This document shows positions 13,795 to 24,172 of a DNA stretch of 64,000 nucleotides, in pieces. Position numbers and translations under genes: made by a program. The notes under the pieces are model-generated. The model worked only from the letters and a program-made list of their open reading frames with translations, did not search any database and had not been told where the DNA came from. Position 1 is the stretch's first letter. Each line of letters opens with the position of its first letter. Source of the stretch: Monilinia fructicola (taxonomy: Eukaryota; Ascomycota; Leotiomycetes; Helotiales; Sclerotiniaceae); assembly GCA_008692225.1 (NCBI GenBank), contig VICG01000015.1:265001-329000 (forward strand). Reading direction: 5' to 3'.

Positions 13795-13850
13795 GGGTAA
13801 TCTTTAATACAATGATTTTTTTTTTTGTAATAGAAATATATACCTTCACT
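13795..13850 (-). pseudogene. Gag zinc-knuckle relic, copy 1
   Basis: The minus strand reads YFYYKKKNHCIKDYPKK, which fits a C-X2-C-X4-H-X4-C knuckle in which the three cysteines have become tyrosine (TGC/TGT to TAC/TAT, a RIP-type change) while the histidine survives. The matching relic in copy 2 is at 52796-52850. Confidence 0.6.
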
Positions 13851-15604
13851 ATAGGTTTTTTTATAGTGTTTTATTGATATATATTTAAAAAAAAAAGATT
13901 TTTTTCTTTTACCCAATAATATTATATTTCATAATATATCTAATTTTGAGAGATATTTATTATAAATGTATTATAAATCTTAAATCTGATTGATTTTGGG
14001 AAGAGTTTCTTTTGTATACAAATGAAATTTTTGGTATTTTATATTATTATTTTTAGTCCTTTAAATGTTATTAATAATAATCTATTATAATTAATATATA
14101 TTCTGATTAAAATATTTTGTAATAATTTTAATTTTATATAAATTTACTATAATTAATTGACTTTTATATAATTAGAATATATCTTATAATATTAATTTAA
14201 AATAATTAATAAAATTTTGGATTAATTATTTATCTCTTATTTTTATATTTTATATTTTAAGGTTTATTTTTATATTGGTATTTATTAATCTATATTGTTT
14301 AAAAAACCATTATTTCAGTAATTATTAATTTTAAAACTTTAAATTATTAATATTACTCATACTTAATCTAACTAATTGAATTCTGTGTTTTTATTGATTT
14401 TATAATATAGCTTTATATTAAAACAGTTTATTCTGCTTTATTATATATATTTTCTAAGATTAAGATTATATAATCTTTTAATTTTATAATCCAAAAATAT
14501 ATATTCAATTTTCCTCCATCGAAAATTAATGATACTTTAAATTTAAATTTTTTCTTCATATTAATATTATTAATTATATAAGTAAGATTTATGCTTAGAT
14601 TTATTATTAATTTACGAATTTCTATTGGTAATTATTATATTAACTTAATATTTATTAGCCCAGTATAATATTATAAAGTAGTTTTTGATTTTTTGGGAGA
14701 GATTAGCTATAATTTTATATAGATTTGATTAAGAATCTTTTAATTGCAAAAAATCTTTTTTTTTTTTATAGTTCTTTTTTTTAAATGCTTTTATTTTGTA
14801 TCTTTATTAGATTATAATAGTTTAGGATTTTAACAATATATTTATATTCAATAATAAATATTAAGCTTAATATTAATTATAAATTAAAAAAATTATATTC
14901 ATTAAGTTTGGTTTTTATTTTTTTTGTTAATTTTGTTTTGCTTTCTAATAAGATTATATATATTTAAAATAAGATTAATTAAATATTTATTCTTTTTATT
15001 AAAAGCTTTTAAATATAGAAAAGTTCTAAAAAATAACCCAAATAATATTATAATATAATTTTGGTTTTGGTGAAGTAAAAAAGAGGATTAAAATAATAAA
15101 AGAACTTAGTAATAATAATAATTGTGCTTTTATCTTAAATAAATATATTTTCTTTTAAACTTTAAAAGATTTAAAATAAAAGGTTTTCAATTATTATTAT
15201 TAAATGTTATTTTTTTGTTTTATATTCTTTTGTTTATTTTTGTTATTAAATATAATTTTTTTTTGTTATTATCTAATTATAATTCTTTAAATTAATCCTA
15301 ATTTATATTCAGATTTGTAATAGCAATTAAATTATTATATTAGATTTGGGTATGATTTTGTAAGTTTGGTATATTATCTTTTGGGGTATACTATTTATAT
15401 TAGAATAAAATAAATTGTTTGATTTAATTATAATTCTATAATTAGTGTTATAACTTTATAATTTGGGGTGTTTTTAGGATATCTTTGAATTAACTTAAAA
15501 GTTTTTAAAGTTTTATTTAAGTAAGAGAATTTTTTTAATAAATTAATTTAATAATATTTGGGTTTAATTAATAAAACTCTTTAATTTTAAAAGATAAATA
15601 ACTT

Positions 15605-15750
15605 TGTAATAAGATATAAAAAAACAAAAAGGGTTAATTAAAATAATGTAATTATTCATAAGAAGAAAAAGAAAAGGATTGAAGATCCTTTCCCTTTAAA
15701 TACTAGCTTTGATAGTTATGTGACCTTTGTGTAAGGGTTGCTTCCTGACA
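15605..15750 (-). repeat. LTR of copy 1 (right; element 5' LTR)
   Basis: Aligns along its whole length with 7066-7210. Its left edge is mutated (TGTAATAAG for TGTGACGAG), but the right edge is intact (CTTCCTGACA) and abuts the CAACG duplication. Confidence 0.85.
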
Positions 15751-15866
15751 CAACGTGGCTAATAGGGTATATATAGTATAATCCCGTGACTTTCCTCTGT
15801 GACACCTAGGCATTATTAATAATAATAATAGATTAGGTTATATTAAAGATTTTATAAAGTAGATTC

Positions 15867-16027
15867 GTAATAATAAGATTTATCTAAAGTAGTGGTTAAC
15901 TAAAGTAATATACCTAGGTAGTTATTCGTAAAGAGGCAAGGAAAGGAAAGGATTGAAGATTCTTTCCTGTTAAATACTAGTAGCGTAGCCGGTCATGTGA
16001 CCTTGTCATGAAGAAACCTTTCTGACA
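15867..16027 (-). repeat. Solo LTR, less mutated relative of copy 1 LTR
   Basis: Between about 15867 and 16027 the sequence follows the LTR at 15605-15750: GGTTAACTAAAGTAAT, GTTATTCGTAAAGAGG, AAAGGATTGAAGATTCTTTCC, TAAATACTAG, then ATGTGACCTTGT and TTTCTGACA. It keeps more G and C than the flanking LTRs. No internal region or clear target duplication is attached, so it is a solo LTR or a fragment. Its left limit is uncertain. Confidence 0.65.
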
Positions 16028-16534
16028 TGTGTACTGAGTACCTACCTAGGTAGATAGGTGTAGGGCTTATGGGTGAGGGGTGTATGATGTAATTATTATC
16101 TTTTGTGCTTTGATATTATTGGGTAGCTCGGTTGAGGTACAGTGTGTCACTAGGTAGTCGGTAGGAAGGTTAGTAATTCGAGCTCATCTCATCAAAGGTT
16201 ATTTATGGTTTGTCGTTGCTGGTGAGAGAGGATAGTTTTTGATATAAACCTCATATGTGCTTTTGACATACGCTCTGTTGTTGATTGAAGATTGATATCT
16301 AAGAGGGAAACCCCAGATCTAACCTTAGAAGGTTGAGGTATCTTAGTTTCCTCAGAGGGGTCAGGTTCACAATTTCACACGAAGCAAGAGAAATAACCCC
16401 TTCGTTTTGGAGATTATTGATTTGATCGAAACCTTATCGTCTGCTTGCGCACACAGGGCTTGCGCACTGTATTGCGATCGAATTGGTAGAGTACAGACGG
16501 GATTACCAAATCATTCCCCGGGATCCATTTCCCC
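16028..16534. other. Upstream region of the methyltransferase gene
   Basis: Sequence of normal composition, including CTACCTAGGTAG near 16041. No gene is supported; the short frame starting near 16407 runs through the methyltransferase start in the wrong phase. Confidence 0.4.
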
Positions 16535-17520
16535 ATGGCTACATTCGCGCAAGTTCCCCTCTCCACTCTCCCGTCATGCGTCATGGCACGCTCCTCACAC
16601 ACCCACTAACCTCCCCTCCCCCTCCCCACAGTCACAAAAGCTTCTCCGCCTCCTCCTACGCCACCTTCCGCCCCTCGTACCCCCCCAAACTCTACCACAC
16701 CATCCTCTCCTACCACCACGGCCCGCAGAAACACCCTCCTCGACCTCGGCTGTGGCCCGGGCGTCGTCACCCGCGCGCTGGCACCACACTTCACCACAGT
16801 CTGGGGCACGGATCCCAGCGCGGGCATGATAGCGCAGGCGGCGCGCGACGCGTCCCCCGCGGCGAACATACGGTGGCGGCAGGGACGCGCGGAGGATCTC
16901 TCGTGGCTGGACGACGGGACGCTGGACATGGTGGTCGTGGCGGGGCAGGCGGCGCATTGGTTTGACTTTTCGCGGGTGTGGCCGGCGCTGCGGGCGAAGG
17001 TGCGGCGCGGCGGGACCGTCGCGTTTTTTGGGGTACCGCGATAATGTGCTGGTGGGGTTTCCGCGGGCGTCGGCGGTCGCGGACCGGTTTTGCTATGGGC
17101 GCGAGGGGGGCATGGGCCGGTTTTGGGAGCAGCCGGGTCGGGAGAGGTTGCGGGGTTTGTATGGGGATGAGGGGATGCGGCCGCCGCGGGAGTGGTTTGG
17201 GGATGTGAGGAGGGTGACGTATGAGAGCCGGGGTGGGGGGGGGGGGGGAGTGGGTGGGGGAGGTTTGATGGGGGGGAGGTTGAGGTTGGGGGGAGTTGGA
17301 GGGGTATTGGAGGACTTTTAGCGCGTTTCATGAGTGGAGGAGGGCGCATCCTGAGAGGAAGGCGTTGAGGGAGGGGGGAGAGGGTGATGTTATCGATGAG
17401 ATGTTTGAGGAGATGTTGAAGGTAGAGCCGGAGTTGAGGGGGAAAGAGGGTGAGGACTGGAGGGATGTGGAGGTGGAGACTGAGTGGGGGACTGTGATTC
17501 TTTTGGCGAGGAAGTTATAG
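16535..17520 (+). pseudogene. SAM-dependent methyltransferase with three frameshifts
   Basis: A class I methyltransferase of the small Methyltransf_11/trans-aconitate-type group is visible but spread over three frames. The probable start is ATG 16535, exon 1 16535-16572, and an intron 16573-16631 with branch CACTAAC and a CACAG acceptor; the donor GTCATG is weak. Exon 2 opens with HKSFSASSYATFRPSYP, then shifts near 16722 to NTLLDLGCGPGVVTRAL (SAM motif I), TDPSAGMIAQAAR, and DDGTLDMVVVAGQAAHWFD. A second shift in the T6G4 run at 17024-17033 leads to YRDNVLVGFP, and a third in a G run at 17288-17293 leads to LEGYWRTFSAFHEW and the C-terminal EWGTVILLARKL, ending at 17520. Each repair removes one base, and all conserved blocks are otherwise present (about 305 aa), so assembly error is at least as likely as true decay. 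The gene is much more GC-rich than its flanks. The substrate is unknown. Confidence 0.75.
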
Positions 17521-18229
17521 GGGGTTGGGGGTTTTGGAAGTTTAGAGTTTGGAGTTTGGAGTTTCGGGCTGAGATGGTGTTGAATCGTGTGATATCTCTA
17601 TACTACACTAGTCCTAACACAAAACCCTCAAATCATCTAATCCCAACATGTGAATAGATTAAAGGCCACCCACCTAACACAGTGCGAACCCATTTCTCCC
17701 CATCCCACAACACCTCTCTCAATCTTTACCACCCTTTACACTCAACATTCACTCCCGACATTCACTACAAGACGTTCCGAACCAACAGACATCGAAAGAG
17801 GAGTCCCGTACAGCTCCCGACCCAGGTGGTGTGTATGTATGTGTATATTCTTCCGATCCTCGATATAATTACTGTAGCGGGAAGCTAGGATTGCTAATGT
17901 GGGGATTATTTGTTTGGTTTGTTTGTTTGATTTGGCTGGCGCTGTAGATAATACCTAGAATCAAGTACTGATTGATGTAATCTTAGTTGGGGTCTTACTA
18001 CTACTGCTGGTTGATTGATAGATAAATAGATAGATAGATAGATAGATACAGTTTTAGGATGTATATGTATATATACAAGGTAATATATATGTAAATAAAT
18101 TGAGCTTGAGGAGAATTTTTCAAGAAAACTTTTGACTTCCATTTCGAGTTAATGGGAGGATGGGTAGTTATATATCTAATTAGGTACTAATCTTTTAGAC
18201 TAACTAACTAGCTACAGTAGTCAGCCCTA
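17521..18229. other. Intergenic region
   Basis: No gene supported. CA-rich non-coding sequence (about 17600-17800) is followed by a GATA microsatellite at about 18013-18048. Short frames have no family resemblance. Confidence 0.45.
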
Positions 18230-18680
18230 CAGGACTAAAGATTCTCGTTTTAAGTAGTGGTTAGAGTTTTACTATAGAATACTATCTTTTGTAAAAATAT
18301 AGGAATATATATTTATCATCTTCATTCTATTAATTTACTTATTAGTAAATTGTATTATATTACTTAAGCGGGGTTTAAAAGAGGTATAAGCGAATAGAAA
18401 ACTCTTAATTATTTAATAGGAATTTAATATAATTTTAATTTTTATATAATTTTATATAATTTTATATAATATATTATATATTTTATATATATTTTATATA
18501 TTTTATATATATTATATATATTATAGATTCTATAATATAAATACTATTCTATAGGATCTTTATATATATAAGAATTTAATTAAAAAAATAAATATAATAA
18601 ATCTAGAAATCTTAGGAAATTTAATATTTTATTAATATATTAATTTAGATCTTATTATATACTAGTATACTCTATATGAC
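18230..18680 (+). mobile_element. AT-rich island with family A-like end
   Basis: At 18367, GCGGGGTTTAAAAGAGGTATAAGCGAATA and the following TTAATTATTTAATAGG match the first 70 bases of family A elements such as 28510-29307, apart from the missing CTCG start. The rest of the island is TATA-rich low complexity (18440-18540). Its right end is not recognised, so it is a degraded insertion. Confidence 0.45.
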
Positions 18681-19143
18681 CACTCCGTATAGGTAGGTAC
18701 ATAGTAGGTATTACGGATATTATTGAATTACTTGAGTATTCCCCATCAACTAATAATAGATTGGTTGCCCTGCCAGAACTCCACCACATTATACCCACTT
18801 CCATAATTATATTCCCTCCCTACTAAGAACAACACACCAAATGAAGATGTTGAGCATAATACATAAATAATATATCCATTCTACACAAACTGTACATAAA
18901 CTGTACATAAACTGTACATAAATCTTGCACGGACCAATAATTGAATTTAATATCTACTCTGGAACTTACAACTACATCCAACTACCAACTACAACAACAT
19001 CTTCTCTTCTTCTGACATACATTCTCACTATCACATAGAAGTATATCTTCAAATTCATACATCATTTCTACGGAAACATCATTGTCGCACACACATACTC
19101 TTACAACCAACCCCTCTCGCATCAACAACCAATCTTAATCAAA
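18681..19143 (+). promoter_or_regulatory. Upstream region of cdc4
   Basis: Includes a tandem ACTGTACATAA array at about 18888-18922 and a CA-rich leader (about 18965-19135) poor in G, as is common in fungal 5' leaders. No specific operator is recognised. Confidence 0.4.
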
Positions 19144-19146
19144 ATG
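19144..19146 (+). other. cdc4: Possible ATG-only first exon of cdc4
   Basis: ATG at 19144 is followed at once by the perfect donor GTGAGT. An acceptor GCGCAG at 19742, with the branch CTAAT about 20 nt upstream, would join it in phase to GCC TCT ACA, giving M-A-S-T-N-Y-R-E-A-F. ATG-only first exons are known in fungal calmodulin genes. The alternative is an unspliced start at 19710. Confidence 0.4.
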
Positions 19147-19709
19147 GTGAGTGTTTACATTCTATCCCTCCCTATCCCCTATTCCTAATACGTTCCAATA
19201 CAATATACATTCCTTGCATACACTCCAATAAGAAACCTGTCTTTGAAGATCCGATTCCAATTCCGATTTGTTGGTCCGATCTCTGGTGTGTTATTACCTG
19301 CTGCCAGGCGCAAAAGCCAAAGGAAAAGGAAAAGTGTGAATGCTCCAGTGAGTGGTTGAGGCAGGTAGTAACGAATAACGAATAACGAATAAGGGTTTGT
19401 TTTTGTTTAATTGATTCGTTGTTTGGTTGTTACTCCTGCTTTGGATGGTTTCTTGCACATTGCATTCATTGCATTACATTACATTGCAATACGATACAAT
19501 ATTCGCAATTCAAATACAGGTTCATCACGATTCAATACATTCATCGCTTTACGATATTGTGCTCGAGAATCAATACATTTGCATTCTATAGCATTTGCTT
19601 TCCTTTACTTTATTTCAAATACTCTACACATCACTATTGCGATCCCCTCTTGCACCCATTTCCCCTCTTGCTACTTTCATATCACATCCCAATTCGCATA
19701 CATCATAAA

Positions 19710-20479
19710 ATGTCATCAACTAATCCACCATATGATGCGCAGGCCTCTACAAACTACAGAGAAGCATTTCAACTCTTCGATAAACGTGGTACGCAACGTG
19801 TGCAATTGGATCAACTTGGTGATTTGCTGAGGGCTTGTGGTCAAAATCCTACATTGAGTGAGATCCGAGAGTTGGAGAAGAATGTTGGTGGAGAGTGTGA
19901 GTTATTTTTTGTTCTTGGGTTTCGTTTGGTTTTGGAGGGTTGAGATTTAGGGATTGGAATGGTGAAGGGGATTGATGAAGGGGTTTCCGGTTTGGAGATA
20001 TTATCACCCCTGGAAAGACAATCGATATCCGCGCACACGATCAATAATTGAATCTTCACTAACATATTAATCATCCAGTCGATTTCGAAACCTTCTCCAA
20101 AATTCTTAACCGTCCAGGTGGATTCCGTGATCCAGGTGAACCTGAGGAATACTGCCGTGGTTTTCAAGTTTTTGATAAGAATTTGACGGGATATATTGGC
20201 GTTGGACAATTGAGATATATTTTGACGAATTTGGGAGAGAAGATGAGTGATGAGGAGGTTGATGAATTGTTGAAGGCGGTTGATACTAGTAGTGGGGAGA
20301 TTAATTTATACTGGTGAGTTGATAGGATTTTGTTATGGGGGGGAAGCGGGGGAGTAGGGAGATAAATCATGAGGCATGGAAATGAATATTCCTTTGGAGA
20401 AAGGAAGTGAAGGGATCAAAAGACAAAGCTAACATGATTCCTTCGAACAGATCTCGTACGAACAATCCTCGCAAACTAG
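19710..20479 (+). CDS. cdc4: Essential myosin light chain Cdc4 (EF-hand), one frameshift
   Basis: Exons 19710-19896, 20079-20313 and 20451-20479; the introns have GTGAGT donors, branches CACTAAC and GCTAAC, and CAG acceptors. The protein (149 aa when repaired) follows fission yeast Cdc4 closely: YREAFQLFDKRGT, LGDLLRACGQNPTL, FDFETFSKILNRPGGF, CRGFQVFDKNLTGYIG, LRYILTNLGEKMSDEE, and an end in DLVRTILAN. It is a calmodulin-like light chain that binds the IQ motifs of type II and V myosins at the cytokinetic ring. One extra T in the TTT at 20305-20307 makes the read-out N-L-Y-W-stop instead of N-Y-T-D; exon 3 is otherwise perfect, and the gene is essential in yeasts, so a sequence error is likely. 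Loop 1 reads KRGTQR where a glycine is usual. The start may be earlier and spliced (see 19144). Confidence 0.88.
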
Positions 20480-21235
20480 ATTTTACTTTTCACCATGGCA
20501 ACATGGAAACATGTCAATATGGCATAGCATGCAGGAAACGATATGATATTAGTGGCGGATATAGTGAGAGAGAGGTGAAAGATATACAAATTGGGGAGAA
20601 ATAAGGATATTACATGAGTTGTAGGAAGTACTTTTCAAGGCATAAATAGGAGCTGTGGAGTGGAGGGACATTGATAATGGTTATGGCTATGGCTAGCTAT
20701 GGCGTTGTATGAAGCTTTTTGACCTTTTTTTCTGATAGAAAGCAAAGGACAAAATTGATTATGATTTTTTAATTTCTTGCGGATGGATATAATGTGATGA
20801 TGAGATGAGATGAGATATGATGTGATTTGATATAATTGATCTGATTAATGCGATATAATATGAGATGTAATAAGTTGTGTTTACTTGAGAATATGAAATT
20901 TATAGATAGACTTGAAGATGTTCTCATGGAGTAGACGGACAGACTCGAGTATGATATCAGAATAAGGCTGAGGAAGTCAATCAAGGTATCTAGGTCGTCC
21001 ACGGGGACTTCTATAATAGCTAGATCCATTGTTATTTTATGGAGTTATTAAGGTTATTAATTAGTTGGTTGGTTGGTTAGATGGTTAGATGGTTGGTTGA
21101 TTGCTTAGCTGGAGATGATTTATTTATTCGATGGGTAATTAATTAGTTCTGTATAATTTTAGGGTTTTGTTATAAAGGGTGGGTTATTTGGGCTGGGTAG
21201 GTGGTTATGGGTTATTTATAGGTTATTTATAATTT
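20480..21235. other. 3' flank and spacer
   Basis: No gene supported. GATGAGATGAGAT-type units lie at about 20797-20815, and GGTTGGTTAGAT units at about 21064-21110. The short frames on both strands are repeats read as protein. Confidence 0.45.
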
Positions 21236-21445
<210 letters not shown>

Positions 21446-21485
21446 AGATAGATAGATAGATAGATAGATAGTCAGAGAAGTATAT

Positions 21486-21909
21486 AATTAAAAAACAATA
21501 TATAACTTTAGTTATAAAAGTATAAAATGCTTTATATATTCGAGATTAATATTATAAGCATTCGAATAGACCTTTAGTTTATCCCCTATTCTAATACAAT
21601 AGGGTTATATAATTACTTTTGTATAATAAATAATTATTATTCTTCTTTAAAGGTTTAATTTTATATAGGATTTATATATAAATCGAAACCTCGAATTATA
21701 ATTTTTTATAATTTTATATTACTATTTAAAAAAATTAAAAAAAAAATTAAAATGTCTAGAATTCATTAGTTTATATATATTAAGTCATTCTTTAATATTT
21801 TAATTCATTATATTAAATATTTATTAAATTATTAATACGATGAAATGACTGTTTATAGTGTGAAATGCTGGTTAAATAAGAGGGATGGCGAGAAGTAGGG
21901 TAGGCGATT
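21486..21909 (-). mobile_element. Degraded TIR element, family B
   Basis: The right end, GGCGAGAAGTAGGGTAGGCGA then TTTA, is the family B terminus with one C-to-T change in the last triplet. An internal block (TATAGGATTTATATATAAATCGAAA) matches the interior of the copy at 23287-24149. The left terminus is missing next to the microsatellite. Confidence 0.6.
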
Positions 21910-22046
21910 TAAAGGTTGTGGTTGTTTTGTATTATATTATGTTGTACTATGTTGTGTTGTGGTTTAATTAGGGCGAACTTTATTTACAAGTTTACAAGTT
22001 CACAAGTTGGAAACTCACAAATTCACAAGCTCCCACACATTCCACC

Positions 22047-22522
22047 ATGTCTCCCCCCAAGATAAACACTTACCACTGTACCTTCTGTACAAACCTGTTG
22101 CTAGCGACTACGCATACGCTTTCGAGGTTGCCGGTTCGGAGGGAGAGGGATGGGAGTTTGATTTTGCCGGTTTGGGGGGTGGAGGAGGGGGATGGGGATG
22201 GGGATGGGGATGGGGATGGAGATGGAGATTTACCAAGTCGTGGGTTTTACGATCTTGGTTTCTTTGGTGAGGCCGGCGAAGTCTGTGGTTGTGAGGAGGG
22301 TGGATGGGTTTGAGGTGAGGGGGGTTTGGAGGTGTGGGAGGGTGTGGGGTGGGGGTTGGGTATGGGGTTGGGGAGGGGGATGGACAAGGACGAGGACTGG
22401 GGAAGGGGAAGGGGATGGGTGAGGAAGAGGGGGAAGGGATGGTGTTGTATTTGTTTAGGGGGGGGTTGATGAGTACGGGAGATCATGAGGAGTGGGAGGA
22501 AGGTTGGGGAACAGGATGTTGA
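22047..22522 (+). pseudogene. STEEP1/CXorf56-like protein with two frameshifts
   Basis: The start has an ideal CCACCATG context. The first frame reads INTYHCTFCTNLLLATT and then TLSRLPVRRERDG, the YxCxxC...LxxLPxR opening of the STEEP1 (CXorf56) family. A GGGGAT-repeat-coded GD run follows. A shift in TTTT at 22245-22248 opens GFTILVSLVRPAKSVVVRR and DGFEVRGVWRCGR; a second in the G-rich stretch near 22338-22343 opens CGVGVGYGVGEGD and MVLYLFRGGLMST, matching the family's second CxxC-like pair and its GGL(M/V)ST tail. Each repair removes one base; about 158 aa result. In animals STEEP1 helps STING leave the ER; in fungi the role is unknown, and a splicing-linked or general ER role is possible. 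The extreme G bias of the second half makes indel errors plausible. Confidence 0.65.
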
Positions 22523-23284
22523 GGTTGTTGGCGGTGGGGTGGCGGTTTGGGAAAGTAGCGGGATGGTTGTGGGGAGGAGAGGAGGATGGGTATATTTGGT
22601 AGATGGAAGGGTGTTTTGTGTTATTTGGGGATGGGGAATAGATACATATGGATTGTGATGTTATATGTTAAGAAGATGTGCATTGTGTTATATCAAGACT
22701 AGCAATGCATGTATTCACCAATCAATGCTAATGCTCATACAAGTATAATTACATATATAAAAATGAATACAGATTCTGGATCCATTTCATCTCATTCCAG
22801 GGTCGGTCCAGTCGAATAAATAACATCAGGTTTATATCATCTCTTCCCCTACATTCCAGTTGTAAAGAGTTAGTAGAAAGCTATACAAGTAGTGGAAGCA
22901 ATAGTTCCAGTACGGAGAGGAAGCTAGAACAGGGCTGAGCTGAGCTAGACAATAGTGAATTATAAGATTAATAGAAGCTAATTGATCAATTGTTTATTTG
23001 AATTGTACTTATAATTTAGGTTCTAACTGTATTACATACAGCTATACTCAAGTACAAGTAACAACATCACCGGAAGAACAACTAGAAACTGGCATGGCAA
23101 CTAAAAACTGCCATGGCAACTAAAAACTGCCATGCCAACTAGGAATTCTGATTATTAGCCCCTTGTGTACTTTCAAATATCCCTTTTCCCCCTTTCAAAA
23201 ATCCTACTTCTTTCTAACGAGTAGAGGAATGTTAGAGTGATAATCTACTTATTATTATTAGTAGATAAAGAGATAAATAGATAA
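22523..23284. other. Intergenic region
   Basis: No gene. 23089-23147 holds three 19-bp tandem units around GGCAACTAAAAACTGCCAT, each containing a small palindrome (GGCA/TGCC). Confidence 0.5.
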
Positions 23285-23286
23285 TA

Positions 23287-24149
23287 AGTCGCCTACCCTA
23301 CTTCTCGCCACCCCCCCTCATTTTGGCCAGTATTTCACACCAAAAACGGCCATTTTAACGTATTTATAACTCTACGAAAAATAAATATATATTTCTTTAA
23401 ATTTTAATTAAAGCTTTTATATATATAATTATTAATAAATTCTAAAAATCTTAAATTTTTGCGATTTTTTTTATAAAGAGTAATAAAAGATTATAAAAAA
23501 TTAAATTTTTCGGTTTTGGATTTATACAGGTATGAAATCACATACAAAATTGAAACTTTAAAATAAATATTTATAATTTCTAAATAAAAATAAATTAAAA
23601 ATAATTTGTAAATTTTTATAGAAATCTATTAATCAATATATAGTAAATAAACTATTTAAAATATATATAATAATTTAAAACTATTAAGTAAATTGAAATT
23701 AGAAATTTTTTACCTAAAATTTTATTGTTAAAATCTAAAAATCTATATTAAACATTTATTATAAATAATAGTATATTATTAAAATAATATATTCAATTTA
23801 AATTAGCTTTAAAATTCTTAAAAAAATTTTAGATTATTTTTAGCTATTTTTATTAAATAAATATAACTTTTTTTTAAAGATTTTGATTTTGTATAGGATT
23901 TATATACATACAAATCGAAAATTAGAATTTTAATTTTCTATAATCTTTTATAACTTTTTATAAAAAAATCGCAAAAATTTAAGATTTTTTAAAATTTATT
24001 AATAATTATATATATAGAAGCTCTAATTTAAAATTTAAAAAATATATATTTATTTTTCGTAAAGTTATAAATACGTTAAAATGGCCGTTTTTAAGGTGTA
24101 AAAATGTTGGCCAAATGGGGGGGGGTGGCGAGAAGTAGGGTAGGCGACT
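23287..24149. mobile_element. TIR element, family B, complete copy
   Basis: 863 bp between TA dinucleotides (23285-23286, 24150-24151). It begins AGTCGCCTACCCTACTTC and ends with the exact reverse complement, then both ends continue as inverted repeats for over 200 bp, including CACCCCCC, GGCCATTTTAACGTATTTATAA and an AAATCTTAAATTTT block. The centre is AT-only with no open frame. TA targets and long inverted ends fit a non-autonomous Tc1/mariner/Fot-like element. Other copies are at 48571-49584 (complete), with partial ones at 975-1073 and 21486-21909. Confidence 0.88.
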
Positions 24150-24172
24150 TAGATAGTTCTAATATCTAGATA

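Larger units (their letters stand above)
7066..15750 (-). mobile_element. RIP-degraded Ty3/gypsy LTR retrotransposon, copy 1
   Basis: An 8.7-kb element framed by two direct repeats of about 145 bp (7066-7210, 15605-15750) starting TGT and ending ACA, with the perfect 5-bp duplication CAACG on both sides (7061-7065 and 15751-15755). The element's own 5' end is the right LTR: on the minus strand the order is zinc-knuckle relic (about 13845-13795), reverse transcriptase relic (about 12350-12270), then the RNase H-proximal region (about 12110-12000). All frames are full of stops, and the plus strand is strongly T-rich. These are the marks of RIP. The same family occurs at 50902-60014 in the opposite orientation. 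It cannot be autonomous. Confidence 0.88.

Noticed and set aside
17650..17888. Two overlapping 68-72 codon frames after the methyltransferase
   Set aside because: CA-rich 3' non-coding sequence with no recognisable motif.
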